Assembly: GCA_020053735.1 (NCBI GenBank)
Contig: JAGVMP010000019.1
Coordinates: 62,001 to 126,000 of the forward strand
Length of the DNA stretch: 64,000 bases
From: Pseudomonadota bacterium
GTDB lineage: Bacteria > Pseudomonadota > Gammaproteobacteria > Burkholderiales > Methylophilaceae
Direction of reading: 5' to 3'
In this document: in pieces, positions 48,052 to 57,873 of the stretch
Numbering within the stretch: position 1 is the first letter of the stretch
Layout of the letters: the number at the start of each line of letters is the position of its first letter
Notes under the pieces: generated by a model
The model's input: the letters and a program-made list of their open reading frames with translations, nothing else
Databases searched by the model: none
What the model was told of the DNA's origin: nothing
Made by a program: the position numbers and the translations under genes

Positions 48052-49458
48052 TTAAAAACTTAAACCATCATATATTAAAGCGACGCCAACAATATTTCCA
48101 TCATTGCGCCCTCCAGTTCGATCTTGCTCCCTAAAGCTCACATTCGCCTGCCCTCTCCAATTGCCACCTATGATTCGATCATAAAACGCGCTGATTTCCT
48201 GAGTGTCTGACTCTTCCAAATTAGCTTGCGAATCTTCTTTAAATTTAACCAGCGTGTAATTTACATTCAGTTTGTCCCGCTCGCTTATATCAAACAGCCA
48301 ACCAAGCCTATATGTATCTGCCTTTTGAAAAGCGGCGACTGAAGACACTCCCAGCTCTCTGTTTGCCTCAGCAACAAATCCCATACGACCAACATCATAT
48401 CTCACTTGGATACCAGCCTCCCAACCTGAGTCTGACTGCCTCCCAGAAAGGTGGTATGGGCCAGCACGGGATGAAACCCTAAGAGCCTCACTAACCTGAT
48501 AATCCGCCCCAAAAGCTAAACGAGCAAGGTCTGTATCCCTGAAAGTTTGGTCTGGTCTTACTTGCACAAACCCTGCCTGCAGATAAGTGTCGAGTCTTTC
48601 TGTATACTCATAATTTAATTTTGACCTAACGCCTACAGTAGAAAAATCGATCAGGTTTGCTCCGCCACCGCTAAAAACCCTTTCAGAATATTCACCGTTT
48701 GTTAGCAGACTCAACCTTGGAGCAAAACTGTGCTCCCATTTTGCACCGTATGCCTTAACCCGTTGTGTATTATCATCGCCGTTTCCATTGCCAGTAAATA
48801 CGCCGCCGGCTCTAATTTCTTCACCACGACTAGAAGCTTCAAAGTAATTAGCGTATAAGCCAAATAATCCAGACTCATAGGTGCGATCCCAGCCAATTGC
48901 TAATCTAGGGTCTTCTCGATCAGTGAGAATCTCTTCATTTGAATGTCTTTGAATTAATAAAGCAGCATCTAAATACAGACTGTTTACTTCACCAATATAG
49001 TTTAATAATACTTGAGGGATGAAAGAATAAATCCATGTAGACTTTTTATTTGTGTCATCTAGAGCGGGGTTTGAATCGTGAGCCACGCCGGTAGTAAATA
49101 TTATTTTGTTTGAGAAACCTGGTGGCAATCCACCCTCAATTTGCCTTGAGGCTCCAGTTTCCCTTGAAAAATCAGTATCCTTTATTATCCCACCGTTATT
49201 TATATAACCCGGCCCGGTTGGCATACCACTCCCTTTTAAGAAGTCGCTGCCTTTTTTTGTGGAACCATTTCCTCCTTTTGACTGAGTGCCAGCCCCAGTT
49301 CCGGCAGGTGTAGTCTCACCAGCTGTAGTATCTCCAACTGTAGTTTCGCCCGCACTAAGTTGAAAAGACATCAAAGAAAAGGTAAAACCTGTAATGAAGC
49401 ACAAGGTGGATTTATTATAATTTAGATGTTTAATCAAAGATGGTGTTTTAATTCTCAT
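48052..49458 (-). CDS. outer-membrane beta-barrel protein of the EPS export set
   Basis: An exported ~468-residue protein with a signal peptide (hydrophobic core ~21-34 from ATG 49458), a Thr/Gly-rich low-complexity segment (~37-65), then many alternating amphipathic strands ending in aromatic residue Phe, as in outer-membrane barrels. The closest groups are EpsL and the TIGR03016-type barrel proteins found beside exosortase systems. I use ATG 49458 because GGGGA lies five bases upstream. It is presumed to form part of the polysaccharide export channel or anchor. Confidence 0.8.
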   Translation of the reverse strand: MRIKTPSLIKHLNYNKSTLCFITGFTFSLMSFQLSAGETTVGDTTAGETTPAGTGAGTQSKGGNGSTKKGSDFLKGSGMPTGPGYINNGGIIKDTDFSRETGASRQIEGGLPPGFSNKIIFTTGVAHDSNPALDDTNKKSTWIYSFIPQVLLNYIGEVNSLYLDAALLIQRHSNEEILTDREDPRLAIGWDRTYESGLFGLYANYFEASSRGEEIRAGGVFTGNGNGDDNTQRVKAYGAKWEHSFAPRLSLLTNGEYSERVFSGGGANLIDFSTVGVRSKLNYEYTERLDTYLQAGFVQVRPDQTFRDTDLARLAFGADYQVSEALRVSSRAGPYHLSGRQSDSGWEAGIQVRYDVGRMGFVAEANRELGVSSVAAFQKADTYRLGWLFDISERDKLNVNYTLVKFKEDSQANLEESDTQEISAFYDRIIGGNWRGQANVSFREQDRTGGRNDGNIVGVALIYDGLSF

Positions 49459-49574
49459 TTTATCCCCTGAATATAGGCGCTTAGGCAACAAAAATTATAC
49501 CCTATATTCAGGCAGTTAAAACAATACATTCGTGTGCTTTACTTAGTTAGCAGGCCACCTTGTTGTAAATATGA

Positions 49575-50132
49575 CTAAGGCACTAAAATCGTGTCTCCTG
49601 GATTTAATGTAATGTTACTTTCCAAACTTTGCCCACGAAGAAGTTGGTCATAATGTACTGGAATTGCTTTTTGCCCTTGGGGGGTGTTTCGCAATACTTT
49701 AATGTTACTTCTATCAGCAAATTTATCTAAACCACCCGCCATGCTGAGCGCATCTAATACTGTCATAGGCCCTGCCATCAACACTTGACCTGGCTTGAGC
49801 ACTTTACCCATTACATGCGCAATATTACCGGTAATGTTGACGATGACTACAGATACTTGTGGGTCAGGAAGATAAGCCTTTAATTTGTCCGCAATTCGTT
49901 TTTCCACTTCTGTAGAAGTTAACCCCACAACCTCAACTCTACCAGCCAGAGGATATGTAATGCTACCGTCAGGCAAAACAAGGCTTTCTTTTTGTAGCTT
50001 GTCTTCACCCCAAACCGAAACCTGAATCAAATCTCCTTGGCGCAATTTATAGCTTTGACCGCCACCAGCACTTGCAACCGACATTGACAGCAACTGAACA
50101 ATTAGCAGCCATAATAATGTTTTAATTTTCAT
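49575..50132 (-). CDS. epsE: polysaccharide export protein (Wza/EpsE-like)
   Basis: A 185-residue exported protein with a signal peptide (~1-22), a polysaccharide export domain (YKLRQGDLIQVSVWGEDKL...LPDGSITYPLAG) and an SLBB-like region (HVMGKVLKPGQVLM...VLDALSMAGG). It is short, lacks the C-terminal helix of Wza, and has no lipobox. It likely forms the periplasmic/outer-membrane part of the export channel together with the barrel protein encoded next. Confidence 0.9.
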   Translation of the reverse strand: MKIKTLLWLLIVQLLSMSVASAGGGQSYKLRQGDLIQVSVWGEDKLQKESLVLPDGSITYPLAGRVEVVGLTSTEVEKRIADKLKAYLPDPQVSVVIVNITGNIAHVMGKVLKPGQVLMAGPMTVLDALSMAGGLDKFADRSNIKVLRNTPQGQKAIPVHYDQLLRGQSLESNITLNPGDTILVP

Positions 50133-50299
50133 ATTAGCATTCCCTTCGGAACAGGATATTAAAGAAATAGTACAAGTAGCATATCACGTAAACGTGGTTA
50201 ATATTACCTGAAAAAGAAGATTTACTGATTATCGATTCAATTTGGAAGTAGCGCTAAATAGCTCTGTTAGACAAGACTGTAATTTGTGTGGTCAGTTAA

Positions 50300-50590
50300 T
50301 TAAACACCTCTTCGATTTGACAACATAACAAACCAAAACAATGCCACTACAAATAACCATTCAGTTGATAATATCGATTCACTATTATCTGCAGACAAGG
50401 CCTGAGGTTGAGATATAGCGTTTTCTGATTTTTCTATATTACTATCAATGACTTGTAATAAAGCGACATCATTGTTTTGGCTATTTTTAATATCTAAAAC
50501 ACTTATACTATCAGCACTAGCAGCGATAGCCGACACTGAAGTAAACGAAACCAGAGCAAAAACTATTGTTATCAAGATATTTTTAAACAT
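50300..50590 (-). CDS. small exported protein with C-terminal TM segment and basic tail
   Basis: A 96-residue protein not recognised by family. It has an N-terminal signal peptide (~1-24, ending SAIA), a hydrophilic Ser/Asn/Gln-rich middle, and a C-terminal hydrophobic stretch (WLFVVALFWFVMLS) ended by Asn-Arg-Arg. This tripartite architecture is that of sortase-type C-terminal sorting signals (PEP-CTERM and related), but the canonical Pro-Glu-Pro is absent; the residues before the helix are Ser-Thr-Glu. It lies between epsA and the export genes, the position of accessory exosortase-locus genes. Confidence 0.7.
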   Translation of the reverse strand: MFKNILITIVFALVSFTSVSAIAASADSISVLDIKNSQNNDVALLQVIDSNIEKSENAISQPQALSADNSESILSTEWLFVVALFWFVMLSNRRGV

Positions 50591-50701
50591 ATCAGTCCCC
50601 TTACTAACTTAGACAATTTATTGAATGCATTCTATGAAGCGCAAAGCAAGTTCACAATAGCCCACTTGGGTCACTATTAATTTGCGAAGGCTTTAATTAA
50701 T

Positions 50702-51484
50702 TTAAAACAACTTTAGTTCTGATTGACTACGAGGGATATATTTGGCTACCGCTTGCGCTCGACAAGATACATCTAGCTTTTGAAAGATACGTTTAAGATG
50801 ATTTTTAACAGTGTTAGGGCTTATAGTCAGAATTAAGCCAATCTCAAAATTAGTTTTTCCAGATTTTACCCAGTGTAAGATCTCATGTTCGCGCTCGCTC
50901 AGTCCACCCAGCGCCAATTCTTCCACGATATCTTCTTCAGTGATTGATATCCCTACACACTCTACTCGGCGTAATGCAGCATCTACATGCGGCATCAATA
51001 AGCCTAATACAGAATGCTGCACTTGAAACTCTCGGGCTTTATCAAAAAACACATAGATACAATCATTTTTACCACGGGTATCACGCACGCCATACACTAG
51101 AAGTGAATTCATTGCAGCTAACTTGCGCGTAAAAGGTGTAGGAGATTGACTATTAATGCCAGCGGCATCAAAAAAATTGATACGAAACCATCTTTCACCA
51201 CCATCTACCCAACGCTGATATAAGTTGGACATTAGATATGAAAATACTCCAGGCGCATCGTTAAGCTTTTGTGTGCGTATATCTTCAATATTAGATGAGA
51301 CATCAAAGCTGAGCTCACCTGTAGAGAAATCACCCCATGCCGCTACCAAAACATCATGCGGTAGCAAATGACTTACACTACCCTGCAGCCAATTAAAAAA
51401 ATCTACATGCTTACTAATAGCAAAAGACTTTTGAATGACACTAAAGACCTGTTCCCAGTTCTGACTGTTGGTTCCATGCTCCAT
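50702..51484 (-). CDS. epsA: LuxR-family transcriptional regulator EpsA
   Basis: A 260-residue regulator of the EpsA type known from the Methylobacillus EPS locus and exosortase-B-associated systems. The N-terminal region (LFxWLQ-like FFNWLQGSVSHLLPHDVLVAAWGDFS, VYGVRDTRGKNDCIYVF) is characteristic, and the C-terminal GerE helix-turn-helix (LSEREHEILHWVKSGKTNFEI, NTVKNHLKRIFQKLDV) is intact. I start it at ATG 51484 with AGGAG seven bases upstream. It presumably activates the export/EPS genes downstream. A 12-bp palindrome (CGATATATATCG) lies at 51499-51510. Confidence 0.9.
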   Translation of the reverse strand: MEHGTNSQNWEQVFSVIQKSFAISKHVDFFNWLQGSVSHLLPHDVLVAAWGDFSTGELSFDVSSNIEDIRTQKLNDAPGVFSYLMSNLYQRWVDGGERWFRINFFDAAGINSQSPTPFTRKLAAMNSLLVYGVRDTRGKNDCIYVFFDKAREFQVQHSVLGLLMPHVDAALRRVECVGISITEEDIVEELALGGLSEREHEILHWVKSGKTNFEIGLILTISPNTVKNHLKRIFQKLDVSCRAQAVAKYIPRSQSELKLF

Positions 51485-51709
51485 CACCGTACTCCTCACG
51501 ATATATATCGTACTTGATGAGGATACAAATGCATTTTTGATACCACCTTTTAATTAATATTTTTATTGTTTTAAATCAGATAGTTAAAGGTTATATTATT
51601 AGGTATTATATTAAGATATTAGCTAAAACATCGACAATTATGTCAGCAAACCGACATAATTGAGCGTCAAGCTACTTACTTTATACTTATCAGCACTATA
51701 TTACAGCAA

Positions 51710-52261
51710 TTAATTACAGTTTTTTAAAGCATATATAGCTGGTAAATTACGCCACCATCCGCAAATATCCATGCCACAGCCAAATACATAGCGGTTCGGT
51801 AACAGTAATCCTACATAGTTTGCACTGATTGGCTTCGGTTTGTTCAGCAGCTTTTCAGCCAAAACCGCCACTTTTACCTCTTTTGCACCTTGCAATATAC
51901 ATTGGTCTGCAACTGCTTTTAAAGTTAGGCCTTCATCCAAAATATCGTCCAATATCAGTACATTTCTATTGTTGATATTCTCTTTTGGCATCACCACCCA
52001 CTTAAGCTGAGTTCCCTCAGTATTGCCATGGTACCTAGTTGCTTGCACATAATCCAACTCAAGTGCAAAGGTTAGTTGTGATAACAATTGACCAGTAAAA
52101 TACACGGCACCGCCCATTACACATAAAACCATTGGTGGTTCATTGGCGTAGGCTAGATTCAGCTGCGTTGCAATTGCAGTAATAGCCAAATTCACAGCGT
52201 CTTGACTGTGAATCAACTCTGCATTTTGTAGATACTCACTAGGGTTGACTAATTGAGCCAA
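51710..52261 (-). CDS. hpt: hypoxanthine-guanine phosphoribosyltransferase
   Basis: A 183-residue purine salvage enzyme that converts hypoxanthine and guanine with PRPP to IMP and GMP. The PRPP-binding motif VLILDDILDEGLTLK lies near residue 98, and the C-terminal YVGLLLPNRYVFGCGMD is typical. The start is TTG 52261. It lies 13 bp downstream of galU on the same strand, which is probably a chance or shared-transcript neighbourhood rather than a pathway link. Confidence 0.9.
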   Translation of the reverse strand: MAQLVNPSEYLQNAELIHSQDAVNLAITAIATQLNLAYANEPPMVLCVMGGAVYFTGQLLSQLTFALELDYVQATRYHGNTEGTQLKWVVMPKENINNRNVLILDDILDEGLTLKAVADQCILQGAKEVKVAVLAEKLLNKPKPISANYVGLLLPNRYVFGCGMDICGWWRNLPAIYALKNCN

Positions 52262-52274
52262 TTCAACAACTTCA

Positions 52275-53144
52275 TTAGTGATTAAGTGTAGCTAAATATT
52301 GGCTAAAGTCTCGTGCAATTTCTGGATGTTTTAATGCAAGCTCTACATTTGCCTTCATAAAGCCTAGTTTACTGCCGCAATCGTAACGTTTACCTGTAAA
52401 GCGGTATGCTAAAATATCCTCAAACCGCATTAAATCTGCAATACCATCCGTCAACTGGATCTCGCCGCCCTTACCAGGTTTTACTTTTTCCAAGCAATCA
52501 AAAATCTTAGGTGTCAGTATATAGCGTCCTACTACTGCCAAAGTAGAAGGCGCATCGGCAGGCTTTGGTTTTTCTACAATGCTTTTTAGTTTGAGTAAAT
52601 TTTGTTCTATTTCGAAGGCATCTACAATCCCGTAGCTAGCAGTTTCTGCTGGCAATACATCCTCAACACCTAGTATTGAGCATTGTTTACGGGCAAAAAC
52701 ATCGGCCATTTGTTTGGTTGCAGCAGGGCTGGCATCAATTAAATCATCGGCCAAAATCACACTAAACGGGCTATCTCCTACCACTGGTTTGGCGCACAAC
52801 ACTGCATGCCCTAGGCCAAGTGCTTTTGGCTGACGGATAAATATACAAGAAACATGCGAGGGTAAAATTGCTTTCAGGGTCTCCAGCAGTTCTGTCTTAC
52901 CGCTTGCTTCCAGACTAGCCTCTAACTCACTCGCATTATCAAAATGGTCTTCAATTGAACGTTTATTGCGCCCAGTAATAAATATCAACTCTGTAGCGCC
53001 CGCGGCAATTGCCTCTTCAGCCGCATATTGAATTAAGGGTTTATCCACAACGGGCAACATTTCTTTAGGACTGGCTTTGGTAGCAGGCAAAAAGCGCGTG
53101 CCTAAACCTGCTACTGGGAATACCGCTTTGGTAATTTTATTCAT
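52275..53144 (-). CDS. galU: UTP-glucose-1-phosphate uridylyltransferase
   Basis: Makes UDP-glucose from UTP and glucose-1-phosphate, the precursor for UDP-galactose, UDP-glucuronate and polysaccharide synthesis. It has the N-terminal nucleotidyltransferase motif [36 protein letters not shown], and a normal length of 289 residues from ATG 53144. It supplies substrate to both polysaccharide loci and to galE at 26751-27767. It follows the dehydratase gene by 13 bp. Confidence 0.95.
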   Translation of the reverse strand: MNKITKAVFPVAGLGTRFLPATKASPKEMLPVVDKPLIQYAAEEAIAAGATELIFITGRNKRSIEDHFDNASELEASLEASGKTELLETLKAILPSHVSCIFIRQPKALGLGHAVLCAKPVVGDSPFSVILADDLIDASPAATKQMADVFARKQCSILGVEDVLPAETASYGIVDAFEIEQNLLKLKSIVEKPKPADAPSTLAVVGRYILTPKIFDCLEKVKPGKGGEIQLTDGIADLMRFEDILAYRFTGKRYDCGSKLGFMKANVELALKHPEIARDFSQYLATLNH

Positions 53145-53156
53145 AATATTCAATTA

Positions 53157-55064
53157 TTAATGTATCGTATTTGTTATTGTATTGGTCATCAATGCATGTT
53201 TTGCAACTGTTAATTCATGGACACTTTCTACATATTCTTCCACCCAATTAGCTAATTCTTTTTTAATTGTTGCCTCATCAGCCGATTGGCACGACGCTAT
53301 CCATTTCAGTAGATTCTTCACCCAAAGCACATCTGCAGTTCGGGCAACGGCAATACGCAATTTAGGGTGGGGCGTCGGTTTTGTTAATTCATCATCGGCA
53401 AGCAGCTCTTCATACAATTTCTCGCCTAACCTTAAGCCCGTGTATTCTATCTTAATCTCATCTTGTTGAAAGCCCGATAAGCGGATCATATCTTTTGCAA
53501 GTTCTGCGATTTTCACAGGTTCACCCATGTCCAGCACGAAGATTTCGCCACCCTGTCCCATCAAACCAGCTTGCATCACCAACTGTGCAGCCTCAGGGAT
53601 CGACATAAAAAATCGAGTGATTTCTGGGTGAGTCACTGTGACAGGGCCACCATGAGCGATTTGCTCACGGAACTTAGGAATCACGCTACCACTACTCCCA
53701 AGCACGTTGCCAAAACGTACGATAACAAAATGTGTGTTTGACTTAGTCCCACCTTCTAAACTTTGACAAACCATTTCAGCCAAACGCTTGCTTGCACCCA
53801 TCACATTGGTTGGGTTCACCGCTTTATCTGTCGAGATTAATACAAACTTCTCAACATTGGCCATCATTGCAGCGCTGGCCAACACATGCGTTCCAATCAC
53901 ATTGTTTGATAAAGCCTCAGCCACATTGTGCGTTTCCATCAACGGTACGTGTTTGTAGGCAGCGGCATGAAACACCACTTTTGGCTGATACTGTGAAAGT
54001 AATCGTTCAACTCTCTGCTTATTTTTAACATCACCTGTTACAAATATCAGTTCAATCGTGTCGGCATCACGTAGCAATTCTTGTTCTAACTGATAAAGCG
54101 CATACTCTGAGATATCAAAGCAAACTAATTTGCTAGGTTTAAACTTCAAAATCTGCCTGCATAATTCAGACCCGATTGAACCGCCTGCACCACTAACCAA
54201 CACTGTGGCGCTTGCTAACAGTTGCTGTAACCCTTGATTATCCAATCGAACAGTTTCACGACCAAGCAAATCTTCAACTTCTACTTTACGTATTTGTGAA
54301 ATACTGACCCTACCGCTCATTAAATCATCAAAAGCTGGAACTGTAAGCGCTGTTAATGCATTGGCATTAGCCAAAGTTACCGCTTCACGACGTGACGCAT
54401 GCGCCTCTGGCGGTAAAGCAATGATAATGTGCGTAGCATGAAATTTAGAAGAAATTTCTGGCAGTTGCTCTACTCTACCTAATACGCGAACTCCCATGAG
54501 TAGTCTGCCATGCATTTTTTTATCTGGGTCCAACAAACCTACCACACGCCATTGCTTGCTTCTAGCCAAGTCTTTGAGTAAAGCGACTGCTAACTCACCA
54601 GCACCAATTAAAATTACGGGTTCTCCCTGTAAGCGTGAAACCCCATAAAGACGATGCTCTTTCCAAGCACGATAGGCAAAACGACTGCCACCCATCAAAA
54701 GCACCAACAATATAGGATCAAGCAATAATACAGACCTTGGCACAACGACTGGGGGGCTAAGCATAAACAATAGCGCAGCCACCATAGTAGCCGCAACCAC
54801 TACCGCCTTAACAATTCTTTTAAGATCGGGGATGCTGGCAAACCGCCACACGCCTTGATACAAGCCAAACAGTACAAAAACAGTACTTTGAAGTAACGCC
54901 ACCCAAAATGCCGTTTCATACAAATGCGTATAAAAATTTGAAGGTATTTCAAAATTAAAACGGAGTAAAAAACTTAAACCCCAAGCAACTAACGCCGCAA
55001 TAACGTCATGCAAAAAAGCGCCAAACGAGCGCAAATTTGTTAGAAAGCTCCAGTAATTTTTCAT
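53157..55064 (-). CDS. WbpM/CapD-like nucleotide-sugar 4,6-dehydratase
   Basis: A 635-residue membrane protein. Four hydrophobic segments lie in the first ~130 residues, a CoA-binding-like Rossmann region follows, and the C-terminal half is an extended SDR dehydratase (SGAGGSIGSELCRQI near 292, TDKAVNPTNVMGASKR near 425). As in WbpM/FlaA1 the catalytic Tyr-x3-Lys is replaced by Met-x3-Lys (MGASK). Such enzymes convert UDP-GlcNAc to the 4-keto-6-deoxy intermediate used for QuiNAc, FucNAc or bacillosamine. It heads toward galU and follows the second polysaccharide block. Confidence 0.93.
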   Translation of the reverse strand: MKNYWSFLTNLRSFGAFLHDVIAALVAWGLSFLLRFNFEIPSNFYTHLYETAFWVALLQSTVFVLFGLYQGVWRFASIPDLKRIVKAVVVAATMVAALLFMLSPPVVVPRSVLLLDPILLVLLMGGSRFAYRAWKEHRLYGVSRLQGEPVILIGAGELAVALLKDLARSKQWRVVGLLDPDKKMHGRLLMGVRVLGRVEQLPEISSKFHATHIIIALPPEAHASRREAVTLANANALTALTVPAFDDLMSGRVSISQIRKVEVEDLLGRETVRLDNQGLQQLLASATVLVSGAGGSIGSELCRQILKFKPSKLVCFDISEYALYQLEQELLRDADTIELIFVTGDVKNKQRVERLLSQYQPKVVFHAAAYKHVPLMETHNVAEALSNNVIGTHVLASAAMMANVEKFVLISTDKAVNPTNVMGASKRLAEMVCQSLEGGTKSNTHFVIVRFGNVLGSSGSVIPKFREQIAHGGPVTVTHPEITRFFMSIPEAAQLVMQAGLMGQGGEIFVLDMGEPVKIAELAKDMIRLSGFQQDEIKIEYTGLRLGEKLYEELLADDELTKPTPHPKLRIAVARTADVLWVKNLLKWIASCQSADEATIKKELANWVEEYVESVHELTVAKHALMTNTITNTIH

Positions 55065-55180
55065 TATTTTTTTATATTTAATTTTGGTTTGATTTACAAT
55101 TTTAACTGTACATCATTGTAGTTTTTAGTTGTTTTCTAATCAATGCAAACCTTGGATTAATCTACTCAATAGAACAAATC

Positions 55181-55744
55181 TCAATGCTGCACTCCATCTC
55201 TACCCAACACCTTAAATAAAGTCAAAACAAGAATTTTTATATCAAAATAGAATGATTGGTTATTCATATAAGTCACATCTAACTTAACTTTTTCTGGAAT
55301 CGGTAACTCATCTCGACCATTAATCTGCGCCAATCCTGTTAACCCAGGCACTAACTTATCAACACCATGTTGCCTGCGTAATTCAATTAAATCATCCTGA
55401 TTAAACAAAGCAGGTCGAGGTCCAACAAAACTCATATCACCAATTAAAATGCTCCAAAGTTGTGGCAGTTCATCTAAGCTGGATTTGCGCAAAAAAGAGC
55501 CAATTGGGGTTAAATATTGTTTTGGATCATGCAGAATATGCGTCGCGACAGCAGGTGTGTTTACGCACATAGTACGAAATTTTGGCATTTTAAATAATTG
55601 ATTATTGCGCCCTACACGATCAGACCAATACAAAATTGGCCCAAAAGAGGTCAATCGCACTGCAACTGCAACCAATAAAAATGGCAATATAAGAACTAAC
55701 GTAGCGAATAAGGCCAAACAAAAATCTAATGCTCTCTTAATCAT
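55181..55744 (-). CDS. small sugar-1-phosphate transferase (PglC/WbpL-like role)
   Basis: A 187-residue bacterial sugar transferase consisting only of the catalytic domain: one N-terminal re-entrant helix (~8-30), then [33 protein letters not shown] and PGLTGLAQ. It is a monotopic phosphoglycosyl transferase that starts a second repeat unit, probably with an N-acetylated 6-deoxy sugar made by the WbpM-like dehydratase upstream in the map. It overlaps the stop of the GT4 gene by eight bases. Confidence 0.92.
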   Translation of the reverse strand: MIKRALDFCLALFATLVLILPFLLVAVAVRLTSFGPILYWSDRVGRNNQLFKMPKFRTMCVNTPAVATHILHDPKQYLTPIGSFLRKSSLDELPQLWSILIGDMSFVGPRPALFNQDDLIELRRQHGVDKLVPGLTGLAQINGRDELPIPEKVKLDVTYMNNQSFYFDIKILVLTLFKVLGRDGVQH

Positions 55745-56885
55745 TTAATTGTAGATTTTTATGATAAAAATTTACCCATGCATGTGTTATCAACTTACTA
55801 TCGAAATCTTTCATAGCGCGTGCTTGAGCTTGCTCACCTAATTTTAACCGCAATGTTGAACTGTCTAGCATATTTTGCAAACAATGATTAATTGCATCTA
55901 TATCACCTGATGTATGTAGCAAACCAGTTTCATTGTCTATAACTGCATCAGTAATACCGTAAATACGCGATGCAATAGCTGGAATACCAACTGCTGCCGC
56001 TTCGATTACCACACTGCCAAAGCCTTCACGATAACTAGGTAAGCACAGCACATCAGCTGCAGACATATAATCTTCTGGTGTATTCGTATACTCTATAATA
56101 TGGATATTCTTTTTGTCAGTTTCAGCTAAACGTGCAATCTGAATTTGCATATTTTGTTCATCTGGTCCTACGAATAACAAATATGCTTTGTTGAAACTTA
56201 AGCCACGCCATGCTTGCGCTAGGTCAAGCACACCCTTATCTTTTGTTAATCGTCCAACAAACAAAAAAACTATTGCCTGGCTTGGTATCTTTAGTTGTTG
56301 CCGGATTGTTGATCGCATTCCCTGATTAAATTTGAACTTAACTAAATCAACACCAGAAATAGAGCCTTTTGCAAATACATTAGATTTTTCTGTCGGAATT
56401 ACATTTTCATCAATCAAAAACTGACATTGCGATGGGCTATCCACAATAATTTGTGTAGAAAACAAGGCAATAAGCCAATCAAACTGTTTTAATAAAACCC
56501 GTTCAACACCTGCTTTAGTTATCCATACTTGCCCAGTAAATGTATGCACTCGCAAAGGTACTCGCACTAGCCAGCTGGCTAACATTGCCAATAACCCTGC
56601 TTTTGGTGTAACAGAATGAACCGCAGAAAAGTCTTGCTGATAAAATATTTTTATCAATTTAATCAGACAATTAACATCTGAAACCAGGCTTATATCTCGA
56701 GCAATTGCCAACGGAATGACTTTTGCGTCTATACCCTGCTCATTTAAAAAATTAGGATTATTAGTATTCACTATTACCGTAACTTTATAAAACTCAGAGA
56801 GTGCTCTCAAGTGGTTTAGCAAAAATGCTTTCACAGCGAACTCTGCAGTAAGTACAAAACAAATTTGCGGTTGATATTTAACCAT
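55737..56885 (-). CDS. GT4 glycosyltransferase
   Basis: A 382-residue GT-B transferase. The N-terminal half contains VHSVTPKAGLLAMLASWL (acceptor domain) and VHTFTGQVW; the C-terminal half contains FLFVGRLTKDKGVLDLAQAW and LPSYREGFGSVVIEAAAVGIPAIAS. It begins at ATG 56885, overlapping the epimerase stop by eight bases. It resembles PglA-like second transferases adding to the dehydratase-derived sugar. Confidence 0.88.
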   Translation of the reverse strand: MVKYQPQICFVLTAEFAVKAFLLNHLRALSEFYKVTVIVNTNNPNFLNEQGIDAKVIPLAIARDISLVSDVNCLIKLIKIFYQQDFSAVHSVTPKAGLLAMLASWLVRVPLRVHTFTGQVWITKAGVERVLLKQFDWLIALFSTQIIVDSPSQCQFLIDENVIPTEKSNVFAKGSISGVDLVKFKFNQGMRSTIRQQLKIPSQAIVFLFVGRLTKDKGVLDLAQAWRGLSFNKAYLLFVGPDEQNMQIQIARLAETDKKNIHIIEYTNTPEDYMSAADVLCLPSYREGFGSVVIEAAAVGIPAIASRIYGITDAVIDNETGLLHTSGDIDAINHCLQNMLDSSTLRLKLGEQAQARAMKDFDSKLITHAWVNFYHKNLQLND

Positions 56886-57858
56886 TCTTGTCATTAAAAA
56901 TGGTATCAATATATTGTTTTAATTGCACTAGAACTGAAGTTGATGGCGACCAATCAAGCGTATTTCTAATTTTTTGATTGCTATAATAAGTTTGGCGCGT
57001 CATTACATCGATTTGCGTACTACTAATTGGTAACTTAATCCATTTACCTACTAAGTTTACTAAATTGCGCAATAAAAATTCATTTACTATCCAATTAGGT
57101 TTCTGTATTTGTAATGCGCTTGCAATTGTGTCGATCATGTCACTAAACTTGCAGTCGTTAGAAACAATAAAAGTTTGATTATAAGCTTTTGATTGATTGG
57201 TAGATAACACCATTGCTTTTACTACATCATCCACGTGCACAAAATTTGCAATTGAATTTTTGTCAGTGATATAGAAAAAAAGTCTTTTTTTAACCATTTG
57301 CGCTATTCGCTTTATTGCCGAACTGCGCATACCATCGCCAAATACATTGGTTGGACGAATAATCGTATATTTAAACCAATCATGCTGTTTAGCAAAATTA
57401 ATAATTAACTTATCCACCTCTGTCTTAGTACATTCATATACCCCGCTTGGGTTGTCTTGGGTATTTTCGTCAACATAGCGTGCAATTGATGGGCGTGACC
57501 TTGCTTGTCCATACCCACCACAACTACTTAGCTGAATCCAATGGAAGTTTTTTTTATCTTTTGAATGAGCTTTTTCTACTGAATGCAATAAGTTGATAGT
57601 GCCTTGCACATGTGTACTGTGCATTAAAGCTTCGTTTTTAAGTTCCCCAGCACAATGGTAAAAAACATCGCAATTGCTCAGAAGTGGTAACAACTGATCA
57701 GTTGTGGAATTTAAATCTCTAATAACTGCACTTGCGCCAATAATCGGTTGATTATCTGTGCGAGTAAGATAACGCACCTCATCACCCATTTTGAGGTGTA
57801 GTTGCACTAATTTTTTACCAATAAAACCCGTGCCTCCACTAATCGCAATTTTTACCAA
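56878..57858 (-). CDS. NAD-dependent epimerase/dehydratase
   Basis: A 326-residue SDR enzyme of the extended class, with ISGGTGFIGKKLVQLH at the start and the catalytic YECTK near residue 140. It probably acts as a 4-reductase or epimerase on the keto sugar made by the dehydratase in this cluster. The start is TTG 57858. It lies 15 bp behind the GT2 gene and overlaps the next gene by eight bases. Exact product is unknown. Confidence 0.86.
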   Translation of the reverse strand: MVKIAISGGTGFIGKKLVQLHLKMGDEVRYLTRTDNQPIIGASAVIRDLNSTTDQLLPLLSNCDVFYHCAGELKNEALMHSTHVQGTINLLHSVEKAHSKDKKNFHWIQLSSCGGYGQARSRPSIARYVDENTQDNPSGVYECTKTEVDKLIINFAKQHDWFKYTIIRPTNVFGDGMRSSAIKRIAQMVKKRLFFYITDKNSIANFVHVDDVVKAMVLSTNQSKAYNQTFIVSNDCKFSDMIDTIASALQIQKPNWIVNEFLLRNLVNLVGKWIKLPISSTQIDVMTRQTYYSNQKIRNTLDWSPSTSVLVQLKQYIDTIFNDKNG

Positions 57859-57873
57859 TTTTCAGCCTAAGCC

